This document shows, one piece after another, positions 1-5,543 of a stretch of DNA of 5,740 nucleotides. The stretch covers positions 1 to 5,740 of the forward strand of contig JAKAWF010000242.1 of assembly GCA_021817025.1 (NCBI GenBank), in the 5' to 3' direction. How positions within the stretch are numbered: the first letter of the stretch is position 1; every line of letters begins with the position of its first letter. Below the pieces are notes generated by a model. It saw only the letters and a list, made by a program, of their open reading frames with translations. It did no database searches and had not been told where the DNA came from. Made by a program: the position numbers and the translations under genes. This DNA comes from a bacterium (GTDB lineage: Bacteria > Chloroflexota > Dormibacteria > UBA8260 > Bog-877).

Positions 1-696
1 CTGGACCGGGCGCTGGGGTACGAGGCCAACTTCGCCGGCACCACCTTCGCCACCCCCGACCAGGTCGGATCCCTCCACTACGGCTCCCCCCTGATGCACG
101 TGACCGGGGATCGCGAGGAGCCCTTCGGGCTGGCCACGGTGGGCTTCGACGACGAGGGGGTCGCGGCCCAGCGCTGGGACATCATCAAGGACGGGATCCT
201 GGTCGGCTACCAGCTCAACCGCCAGATGGCCCGCAAGTTCAACCTGCCCCGCTCCAACGGCTGCGCCTTCGCCGACAGCTGGGCCCATGTGCCGCTGCAG
301 CGGATGCCCAACGTCTCCCTGCAGCCCGATCCCGAGCGGGACACCACCCTGGAGGAGCTGCTGGGGGAGGTGAAGGACGGGATCTACATCGTGGGGGACA
401 AGTCCTGGTCCATCGACCAGCAGCGCTACAACTTCCAGTTCACCGGCCAGCGCTTCTACCGGATCCACAAGGGCCAGCTCGCGGGCCAGCTGCGCGACGT
501 CGCCTACCAGTCCCGCACCCCCGACTTCTGGGGCCGGATGGCCGCCATCGGAGGCGGGTCGTCATGGCGGCTGGAGGGGGCGATGAACTGTGGCAAGGGG
601 CAACCGGAGCAGGTGGCCCCGGTCTCCCACGGCTGCCCGCCCGCGCTCTTCCGGCAGATCAAGGTCCTCAACTCCCGCCAGGAGGGGACATCTTGA
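1..696 (+). CDS. tldD: TldD metalloprotease, C-terminal part (5' end outside window)
   Basis: The reading frame is open from the first base and gives 231 residues before TGA at 694-696. TldD is the zinc-bearing subunit of the cytosolic TldD/TldE protease, which cleaves unfolded peptides; in E. coli it takes part in microcin B17 maturation and CcdA turnover (family knowledge). Compared from memory with E. coli TldD, the opening residues LDRALGYEANFAGTTFATPD correspond to the segment just after the HExxxH zinc motif, so that motif should lie only a few residues upstream of the window. Seen here: VGFDDEG and IIKDGILVGYQ (core beta-sandwich), a P-x-x-RMPN segment matching the family RMTN region, and a GAMNCGKGQPEQVAPVSHG segment. 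The Cys codon at 589-591 fits the third zinc ligand (Cys454 in E. coli). The annotated ATG at 94 would be internal and is not the start. The gene is followed at once by its partner pmbA with a 4-nt overlap. Its function as a protease is inferred from family; substrate unknown. Confidence 0.95.
   Translation: MDRALGYEANFAGTTFATPDQVGSLHYGSPLMHVTGDREEPFGLATVGFDDEGVAAQRWDIIKDGILVGYQLNRQMARKFNLPRSNGCAFADSWAHVPLQRMPNVSLQPDPERDTTLEELLGEVKDGIYIVGDKSWSIDQQRYNFQFTGQRFYRIHKGQLAGQLRDVAYQSRTPDFWGRMAAIGGGSSWRLEGAMNCGKGQPEQVAPVSHGCPPALFRQIKVLNSRQEGTS
680..685 (+). promoter_or_regulatory. Shine-Dalgarno site deciding the pmbA TTG start
   Basis: A perfect AGGAGG lies inside the last codons of tldD, 7 nt before TTG at 693. 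The TTG shares its bases with the tldD stop (TTGA). This site selects 693 as the pmbA start over the upstream in-frame ATG at 564, which has no comparable site and would add 43 residues encoded within tldD. The arrangement suggests translational coupling, which would help give equal amounts of the two subunits. Confidence 0.8.
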
Positions 697-2048
697 ACCT
701 GGAGGAGATCGTCGCCACCGGAATCGAGGAGGGCGGGGCGGCGGTGGTGCTGGCCAGCCACGCCCGCTCGATCAACTGCCGGCTGGCCAACAACACCGTC
801 ACCACCAACGGCCGCGAGGAGTCGATCTCGGCCGGCGTGGTCTCAATCGAGGCCGACCGGGTGGGTGTCCAGGAGGCCGACGTCCAGGAGGCACAGCAGG
901 TCCTGCGGCTCGCCCGTGCCGCCCGCGAGCGCGCCCTGGTCAGCCCCCAGGCGCCCGACGCCATGCCGCTGCTGACGCCGTCGGAGGCGGCCGCCCCAGA
1001 GTCCGCGGCTCCTCGCCTGGACGATGGGCCCTTCCCGTTGGAGCCGGTCCTGCGGTCGCTGCAGCGAGCCGTGGAGGAGAGCCGTCGGGACGGCCTGCAG
1101 CTCTACGGCTACGCCCAGTTGAGCGAGCGCGCGGAGGAGCTCGGCACCAGGACCGGGGTGCGGCTCCACGGCCTTCGCACCGCCGCCTCGTTGACCCTGA
1201 CCCTGAAGACGGCGGACCTCAAGCGCAGCGTCTGGGCGGGAGGTCTGGCGACCGGGACGGCCGGGCTCGAGGTGGCGGGGATGTACCAGGGCCTGCGGGA
1301 GCGGCTCAGCTGGACCGAGCGTCAGCTCCAGCTCGACCCCGGGCACTACGAGGTGATCCTGCAGTCCTCGGCGGCGGCGGACATGCTGCTCCGGCTCGCC
1401 TGGGAGATGCAGGCCCGCGGCGCGGACGAGGAGCGCACCGTCTTCGCCGGCCGGGGCGGCACCCGGGTGGGGGAGAGGATGTACGCCCCCGAGGTCACCA
1501 TCGAGAGCGATCCCCAGGACCCCGGGATGCGGGTCCCGGGGTTCGTGCGCAGCCTGCGCTCCAGCGAGTACAGCTCGGTCTTCGACAACGGCCTGCCGGT
1601 GGGGCGGACGACCTGGGTGGATCGGGGGGTCCAGCAGGACCTGACCTGCCCCAGGCGCTGGGCGCTGGACCATGGGCACCCGGTCCGGCCGGATGCCGAG
1701 AACCTGCGGATGCGGGGAACCCAGACCACGCTGGAGGAGATGATCGCCGCCACCGATCGGGCCCTCCTGATCACCTCCTTCTGGTACATCCGAGACGTCG
1801 ACCCCTCCACCCTGCTGCTGACCGGGCTGACCAGGGACGGGGTTTTCCTGATCGAGCACGGGAAGGTGGTGGGGGCGGTCAACAACTTCCGCTTCAACGA
1901 GAGCCCGGTGGGGGTCTTGCGGCGCACCACCCAGATCGGGAGGGCGGAGCCGGCCCTCTCCCGGGAGGTGGGGGACTCGGTCTTCATCGAGGCTCCACCC
2001 ATCCGGGTCGAGGGCTTCTTCATGTCCTCGGTCTCGGACGCCATCTGA
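693..2048 (+). CDS. pmbA: PmbA/TldE-family protein, partner subunit of TldD
   Basis: With the TTG start at 693 the protein is 451 residues, the usual size for PmbA/TldE. It begins MNLEEIVATGIEEGGAAVVL and ends at TGA 2046-2048 with FFMSSVSDAI, a C-terminal pattern I associate with actinobacterial TldD-related proteins. It has no HExxxH motif, as expected for the TldE side, which lacks the zinc site and pairs with TldD to close the proteolytic chamber. Visible family features: the N-terminal LANNTVTTNG segment (around residues 32-41), then in the C-terminal domain a SSEYSSVFDNGLPVG stretch, an LTGLTRDGVFLIEHGKVVGA beta-hairpin like the DGILVGYQ region of TldD, and VNNFRFNESP. It overlaps tldD by 4 nt. 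A shared operon and a cytosolic heteromeric protease are inferred from this layout and from family knowledge. The substrate is unknown; no RiPP precursor or ccd-like gene is visible nearby. Confidence 0.92.
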   Translation: MNLEEIVATGIEEGGAAVVLASHARSINCRLANNTVTTNGREESISAGVVSIEADRVGVQEADVQEAQQVLRLARAARERALVSPQAPDAMPLLTPSEAAAPESAAPRLDDGPFPLEPVLRSLQRAVEESRRDGLQLYGYAQLSERAEELGTRTGVRLHGLRTAASLTLTLKTADLKRSVWAGGLATGTAGLEVAGMYQGLRERLSWTERQLQLDPGHYEVILQSSAAADMLLRLAWEMQARGADEERTVFAGRGGTRVGERMYAPEVTIESDPQDPGMRVPGFVRSLRSSEYSSVFDNGLPVGRTTWVDRGVQQDLTCPRRWALDHGHPVRPDAENLRMRGTQTTLEEMIAATDRALLITSFWYIRDVDPSTLLLTGLTRDGVFLIEHGKVVGAVNNFRFNESPVGVLRRTTQIGRAEPALSREVGDSVFIEAPPIRVEGFFMSSVSDAI

Positions 2049-2062
2049 GCTCCGGACCCTCC

Positions 2063-2977
2063 GTGCCGCCAGCGCCGCCGCCCTCAGAGAGGCGTGTCCG
2101 GGCCGGCCGGCTCGAACTCTCGGTGCGGGAGTGGCCGGGTGCGGGGCGCCCCATCGTGTGCCTCCACGGCCTGGCCAGCAACGCGCGCTGGTGGGACTGG
2201 GTGGCGGCCGGGCTCGCACCCCCGCATCGCGTGGTGGCGGTGGACATGAGGGGGCACGGCCGAAGCGACCGCCCCGAACACGGCTACGGCTTCCCAGAGG
2301 TTACCCGGGATCTCGAAGCCCTGCTCGGTCAGCTCGGGCTGCAAGCTCCGGTGGTGGTCGGTCACAGCTGGGGCGCCAGCGTGGCCCTCTGGCTCGCCGC
2401 CGAGGTTCCCGAGGTGGCGGGGGTCGTCTGCGTGGACGGCGGGGCCGCGGATCTGCGGGCCGCGTTCGGGGATCGGTGGGAGGTGGCCCGGGAGCGGATG
2501 CGCCCCCCTCTCGTGGAACGCCTCGACCGGGCCCGGGTGCGGGAGTTCGTGGCGGCCTCTCCCATCTCCGGGGAGATCGGGGCGGAGGCAGCCACCTGGG
2601 CGATGCTGGGAAACTTTGAGGCCGGTCGAGGTGGGAACTTGCGCCCGAGGCTGGACATGGACCGTCACATGCAGATCGCCCGTGCCCTCTACGAGCTCGA
2701 CCAGGAGGCGCTGTGGCGCCGGAACTCGTCTCCTGTCCTCTTCCTGATGGCTGACGACGGGAGCGGGCGAATGGCGTCGAAGCGTGCCGCCGTTGCGACC
2801 GCCATTCGGGTCGCGGGCGGTGGCGCCCAGGCGGCCTACCTGGCCGGGGTCCACGATCTCCCGCTCCAGCACCCCGGGCTGGTGGCGCGGGCCATCCTCG
2901 AGTTCTGCCGGGTGCTGGCGGCTGAGGATCGGTCCCCCGAGCCACCTCCAGAACGGAGATCGAGCCCGCCCAAGTAG
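2063..2977 (+). CDS. alpha/beta-hydrolase, function unknown
   Basis: A 304-residue protein of the alpha/beta-hydrolase fold, probably cytosolic (no signal peptide or membrane segment). With GTG 2063 as residue 1, the order of motifs is canonical: an HG oxyanion motif in VCLHGLASNARWW (His35-Gly36), a VVAVDMRGHGRSDRP loop, the nucleophile elbow VGHSWGAS with Ser102, an acid in FLMADDGS (Asp231 or Asp232), and the catalytic His264 in GVHDLPLQHP. All three triad residues are therefore present, so it is probably an active esterase, lipase or related hydrolase. The Ser in the elbow argues against a haloalkane dehalogenase, which has Asp there. GTG 2063 is 14 nt after pmbA and lacks a clear Shine-Dalgarno site. 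The next in-frame GTG (2123) would cut into the first strand, so 2063 is preferred but not certain. The close spacing suggests the same transcript as tldD-pmbA; no functional link is known to me. Substrate cannot be told from sequence. Confidence 0.88.
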   Translation: MPPAPPPSERRVRAGRLELSVREWPGAGRPIVCLHGLASNARWWDWVAAGLAPPHRVVAVDMRGHGRSDRPEHGYGFPEVTRDLEALLGQLGLQAPVVVGHSWGASVALWLAAEVPEVAGVVCVDGGAADLRAAFGDRWEVARERMRPPLVERLDRARVREFVAASPISGEIGAEAATWAMLGNFEAGRGGNLRPRLDMDRHMQIARALYELDQEALWRRNSSPVLFLMADDGSGRMASKRAAVATAIRVAGGGAQAAYLAGVHDLPLQHPGLVARAILEFCRVLAAEDRSPEPPPERRSSPPK

Positions 2978-2984
2978 GGAGACG

Positions 2985-3011
2985 CGGTCCCGGCGGACTG
3001 GCGGGGGACCG
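2985..3011 (+). terminator. hairpin just after the hydrolase gene, weak terminator candidate
   Basis: CGGTCCC at 2985-2991 pairs perfectly with GGGACCG at 3005-3011, a 7-bp stem with a 13-nt loop, starting 8 nt after the hydrolase stop. No T-run follows, so it is not a standard intrinsic terminator. Placement just after the last gene of the cluster is the main argument. Confidence 0.3.
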
Positions 3012-3084
3012 GTGCGCCGAGGCGGCGGCCGCCAGCTGGAAGCAGCGTCCAGAGACTGCGGTGGTCAGCGGCCCCATTGAGGAC

Positions 3085-3115
3085 CGCTCGCCGGCCGCAG
3101 GAGGTCGGCCGAGCG
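3085..3115. other. long inverted repeat (12 paired positions, one bulge)
   Basis: CGCTCG at 3085-3090 pairs with CGAGCG at 3110-3115. With C3109 bulged, CCGGCC (3091-3096) pairs with GGTCGG (3103-3108), including one G-T wobble, leaving a 6-nt loop. It is the longest hairpin I see in the intergenic region. No T-run follows. Role unknown: RNA structure or a protein-binding site. Confidence 0.4.
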
Positions 3116-3194
3116 CTCTCGCGGGTCCCATATCTCGGAACCGCGGCGCCGTGCGGCATCCCACGCGGGTCAGTGGGCCGAGCGGACTCGCGGG
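3107..3194. repeat. imperfect 19-nt direct repeat, two copies
   Basis: GGCCGAGCGCTCTCGCGGG at 3107-3125 recurs as GGCCGAGCGGACTCGCGGG at 3176-3194, with 17 of 19 positions identical and a 69-nt offset. Both copies sit in the gene-free stretch upstream of the membrane glycosyltransferase. The first overlaps the right arm of the 3085-3115 hairpin. A pair of regulator sites or a decayed tandem duplication are both possible. Confidence 0.45.
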
Positions 3195-3219
3195 CCGACC
3201 GCTTCTGGACCACGGTCGG
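3195..3219. other. 7-bp perfect inverted repeat
   Basis: CCGACCG at 3195-3201 and CGGTCGG at 3213-3219 are perfect inverted copies around an 11-nt loop, immediately after the second copy of the 19-nt direct repeat. A smaller one, CCCAC/GTGGG at 3160-3164 and 3173-3177, lies just before it. Function unknown; chance occurrence in GC-rich DNA is possible. Confidence 0.35.
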
Positions 3220-3319
3220 ACGGCCCCCCAGCACGCCCGGCCCGGGCATGGCGCCGTGCCACGCCGCAGCCCAGGCGCGGCCAGATGCCCGTTCACGCGG
3301 CCAACGGGTGGTCCGCTGC

Positions 3320-3325
3320 TACCCT
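3320..3325 (+). promoter_or_regulatory. possible -10 element of the glycosyltransferase gene
   Basis: TACCCT fits the loose TAnnnT -10 pattern of high-GC bacteria and lies 13 nt before the GTG at 3339. I see no convincing -35 at 16-18 nt; TTCACG at 3292-3297 is too far (22 nt). The 5' untranslated region would be very short. Low certainty. Confidence 0.25.
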
Positions 3326-3338
3326 CTGAAGTCGCAAT

Positions 3339-4616
3339 GTGGAGTGCCCTCTGCCCACGAGCGGCTTGAACTTGCCCGACCAACGCCTGCCGCGGGTTGT
3401 GGCGGCCGGCACCGTGCTCGCCTATTGCGTCCTGGTGGCCGTCAGGATCGATCAGCAGTGGCCCCCGGACTTCGCCGCCTTTTACAGCATCGCCCGAGCT
3501 CTCGGGACTGGGGGGCTGGGAGCGGTCCATCTGATGTACTCCATCCACTTCCAGGAGGTCGCCGAGGCCTCGGTGCAGGCCGGCGCCGGCAGGGTTTACT
3601 TCGAGCCCTTCATGAACCCGTGGCCCGCCGCGGTGATCCTGATCCCGTTCACGGCGCTTCCCCTGCGCGCGGCGTTTCTCATCTGGGACACAGCGGCCCT
3701 GGCGATCTGCGCCGCCGGAACGTACTGGCTGTGCAAGGACGCGGGACTGGGGGCGGACGCCACCCTGCTGACGTGGTTCCTGCTGGCGTCGTATCCCGTC
3801 TACCTGGCCCTGGGCGTGGGCCAGTACGACCTGCTGTGGCCCGCGTGCCTGGCGCTGTTCACCGCCGCTCTGACCACATCTCGCGCCGGAAAGCGGCTCG
3901 CGCGCAGCGCCGTGGCGATCCTCTTGTTCAGCTTCAAGCCCGATCTCCTGCTGGCGCTGGTCGTGCCGGGGATGCGCGCCTGGAAACGCCGGGCGGTGCG
4001 CGAGGCGGGGGTGCTGCTGCTGGTGCTGGCGCTGGCGGTGCTCCTGGCCATGGGACCCGGTGGCGTGACGCAGGCAATTCATCTCGAGGCCTACGCACTT
4101 CTGACCCGATTCCCGCCACTCTCTGACATCACGGTGCTGGGCCTGCTGTGGCACATCCTCGGGCCGGGCCGTCCCACCCAACTCTTGGCGACCGGGGTCT
4201 CTCTGCTCGTGCTGGTCTCTTTCGCCTGGCTTTGGTGGCGTGACCCTCCCCGCACCAGGGTCGGCTGGTGCTTGAGCCTCACCTCCGCAGTTTGCCTGTC
4301 GCTGGCGATAGCACCGCACGCCTTGAGCCACGATCTGGTGCTCTTGGTGGGGCCCATGGTGTGGACCGCCAGGGCCCTGCGAGAGAGTGGCCGGAGCCTA
4401 GCCTGGATGTGGGTCTGGTACGGGCTTTTCAACGCCGTGGTCTTGGTCGATGGCACACCGCTGCTGAGGCTCCCGGTCTCTCTCACCTTTGTGCTCCTCA
4501 TCGGGGCCTCCGCAGCGGCGTGGTGGGCGCGGGGGTCGCTGCGGGGCGGGGCCGTGCCCGTGCAGCGAGAAGCCGGGGCGATGCGGCCGGCCGAGCAGGT
4601 GCCGGCGGGTGACTGA
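3339..4616 (+). CDS. GT87 (DUF2029) polytopic membrane glycosyltransferase
   Basis: A 425-residue very hydrophobic protein with about 10-12 predicted membrane helices, beginning around residue 19. It fits the GT87/DUF2029 family, whose members (such as mycobacterial PimE) transfer sugars, often mannose, from a polyprenyl-phosphate donor on the outer face of the membrane. Family-like features: an acidic first-loop motif PPDFAAFYSIA with Asp44, a FEPFMNPWPAAVILIPF segment (88-104, the family yPP region), LGVGQYDLL with Gly161-Gln162, SFKPDLLLAL with Lys200-Pro201, and APHALSHDLVLL (325-336) near the C-terminal helices. The charged tail after residue 398 is probably cytoplasmic. An in-frame TGA at 3327 limits the start; GTG 3339 gives the full length but has no good Shine-Dalgarno site, and TTG 3366 is an alternative. 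It stands alone, with no other cell-envelope gene in view, so acceptor and sugar are unknown. The family call rests on remembered motifs. Confidence 0.85.
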   Translation: MECPLPTSGLNLPDQRLPRVVAAGTVLAYCVLVAVRIDQQWPPDFAAFYSIARALGTGGLGAVHLMYSIHFQEVAEASVQAGAGRVYFEPFMNPWPAAVILIPFTALPLRAAFLIWDTAALAICAAGTYWLCKDAGLGADATLLTWFLLASYPVYLALGVGQYDLLWPACLALFTAALTTSRAGKRLARSAVAILLFSFKPDLLLALVVPGMRAWKRRAVREAGVLLLVLALAVLLAMGPGGVTQAIHLEAYALLTRFPPLSDITVLGLLWHILGPGRPTQLLATGVSLLVLVSFAWLWWRDPPRTRVGWCLSLTSAVCLSLAIAPHALSHDLVLLVGPMVWTARALRESGRSLAWMWVWYGLFNAVVLVDGTPLLRLPVSLTFVLLIGASAAAWWARGSLRGGAVPVQREAGAMRPAEQVPAGD

Positions 4617-4636
4617 TCGCGGCACCCCGAGGCGCC

Positions 4637-4655
4637 TGCCCGGGCCGTGCGGGCG
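4637..4655 (+). terminator. GC hairpin after the glycosyltransferase, weak terminator candidate
   Basis: GCCCG at 4638-4642 pairs with CGGGC at 4650-4654, with an outer T-G wobble and a 7-nt loop, 20 nt after the stop codon. There is no T-run. Position is the only supporting argument. Confidence 0.25.
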
Positions 4656-4818
4656 TCGGCTCGGACAGCCTGAGTGAGTGCCGGGTTTCGGAATGGATGG
4701 GCGTGAGCAGGTCCACCTCATCTCTGCTGCCAGCGACACCTTGAGCCGCAACCACGCCATGCCGCCAGGTCTTCCCGAGCGCTCGGCATCGCTTGGCATG
4801 ACCACCACCGCTACGGAC

Positions 4819-4833
4819 CCTGGATCAGCCAGG
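4819..4833. promoter_or_regulatory. short palindrome, possible former vapBC operator
   Basis: CCTGG (4819-4823) and CCAGG (4829-4833) form a perfect 5-bp inverted repeat around ATCAG, about 35 nt upstream of the inferred antitoxin start. VapBC modules usually repress their own promoter by binding a palindrome of this general kind. The site is short and no promoter is evident, so this is speculative. Confidence 0.22.
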
Positions 4834-4867
4834 TCATGGTGGACAGCCGAATGGGGCCCGCCAACGT

Positions 4868-5115
4868 ACGAGCAGGCTGGATCGTCGTCTGCAAGTTCTG
4901 ATCGACGAGGGTCGCTAATGGGGTCATGCGGGAGCCGAAGGCGGGTGTCAGTTGGCCCGCCGGTGCTTCAAGCGATTGACGAGCGCTTCCCCGGAGATGC
5001 CGATGAGCGACGAGCCGCCCTGCGGGCAATCCTGGACGCAGAGCCCATGGACGTGCCCGACCCAGACCAGCTCCACGACGAGCTGGAAGTGATCCGGAGC
5101 CGTCACCTGGCAGGA
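4868..5115 (+). pseudogene. vapB: VapB-type antitoxin remnant, split between two frames
   Basis: Two pieces in different frames add up to one antitoxin. Frame 2 gives TSRLDRRLQVLIDEGR (4868-4915) and then a TAA at 4916. Frame 1 gives RRVSVGPPVLQAIDERF from about 4939, continuing with PGDADERRAALRAILDAEPM and DVPDPDQLHDELEVIRSRHLA up to 5112. The pattern RLQVLIDE..., then VSV...V.QAIDE, then a VPDP...ELE tail resembles ribbon-helix-helix antitoxins that accompany PIN toxins, whose N-terminal part binds DNA and whose C-terminal part wraps the toxin. Only 29 nt separate the two halves where about 36 would be expected, consistent with an indel plus a stop. No ATG, GTG or TTG precedes the first half in frame; ACG at 4868 sits where an ATG could have been. 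The expected stop at 5113-5115 reads GGA. The identification of pieces is by eye and memory. It is probably non-functional. Confidence 0.62.
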
Positions 5116-5543
5116 TCGTCCTCGACACGACGATCCTGGTCCACGTGGTGGGTCGTGAACATCCGCTGCGCGAACCGTGCCGCGCGCTCTTGGAGCTGGT
5201 TGGTGACGGGGTCGTGCGAGCGGGGACGACCGCGGAGGTCGTCCAGGAGTTCGCACGCGCCCGGTCGCGGCGCCGCCCACGAGCGGAGGCGGCGGAATGG
5301 GCAAGGGAGCGCGCCCGTGGGTTGGCGCCTCTCGTCCAGCCCGACCAGGAGGACGTCTTCGGCGGACTGGGCCTGTTCGAGGGCTCGAGCAGCGTGGGCC
5401 CGTTCGACGCCGTACTCGCTGCCGCTGCTCGCCGCCGGGACTGGGCATTGGTGTCTGCCGACCGTTCGTTCGCAGGGGTGACCGGCCTCGCCCACCTGGA
5501 CCCGTCGTCGTCCCCGTTTCGCGATGATGTCCGAGCCGCCGGT
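5112..5543 (+). pseudogene. vapC: VapC-type PIN-domain toxin without a start codon
   Basis: In frame 3, AGG at 5112 is followed by IVLDTTILVHVVGREHPLRE, a classic PIN first strand. Counting AGG as residue 1, the expected acidic residues are present: Asp5 in LDTT, Glu42 or Glu46 in TTAEVVQEF, Asp99 in GPFDAVLAAAARR and Asp117 in ALVSADRSF. PIN toxins of VapBC modules are Mg-dependent ribonucleases that cut tRNA or rRNA. About 140 residues match the usual toxin length, ending near GLAHLDPSSS. The frame has a stop at 5004 and then no ATG, GTG or TTG until GTG 5145, which would remove the first strand and Asp5. ATG at 5112 would have made an ATGA overlap with the antitoxin stop. No stop codon follows: the frame stays open to the window end, and the residues after about 5543 look non-coding, so the true end is not resolved. 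Toxin activity is unlikely unless a non-standard start is used or the base at 5113 is a sequence error. Confidence 0.72.

Larger units (their letters stand above)
2978..3338. other. intergenic region, no gene, rich in inverted repeats
   Basis: The 361 bases between the hydrolase stop and the glycosyltransferase contain no frame that looks like protein on either strand; the open frames are Arg/Pro/Gly-rich products of high GC. I read several inverted repeats: 2985-3011, 3085-3115, 3160-3177 and 3195-3219, plus an imperfect direct repeat (3107-3125 and 3176-3194). It may hold the end of the upstream operon and the promoter or leader of the membrane protein gene. GC-rich DNA gives hairpins readily, so a structured RNA is not established. 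Confidence 0.6.
4617..4867. other. intergenic region, no recognisable gene
   Basis: I find no protein-like frame here. A plus-strand frame is open from ATG 4678, but its residues up to about 4944 have no recognisable pattern and are probably accidental. A frame-3 stretch ending KF at TGA 4899 (with GPWISQVMVDSRMGPANV) is also open but has no start I trust. Two near-identical 10-mers sit side by side at 4781-4800 (GCTCGGCATC, GCTTGGCATG). The region probably holds the end of the glycosyltransferase transcript and the former promoter of the vapBC remnant. Confidence 0.55.

Noticed and set aside
590..2062. Long open frame running in phase into the alpha/beta-hydrolase, suggesting a 795-residue protein
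   Set aside because: The part before 2063 overlaps pmbA in another frame and is Arg/Gly/Pro-rich without any domain pattern; it is a high-GC shadow. The hydrolase is complete from GTG 2063.
843..2219. 458-codon minus-strand open frame opposite pmbA
   Set aside because: It is the reverse shadow of a confidently identified gene, rich in Pro/Gly/Arg/His with no motif.
2063..2977. Haloalkane dehalogenase as a specific function for the hydrolase
   Set aside because: The nucleophile position in VGHSWG is Ser, whereas dehalogenases have Asp.
3077..4126. 349-codon plus-strand frame spanning the intergenic region and the start of the glycosyltransferase
   Set aside because: It is out of frame with the membrane protein, and its residues lack hydrophobic segments or domain patterns.
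2301..4331. 676-codon open frame on the minus strand
   Set aside because: It lies opposite the hydrolase, the intergenic region and the glycosyltransferase, all with clear motifs on the plus strand, and its translation is low-complexity Arg/Pro/Gly/Gln.
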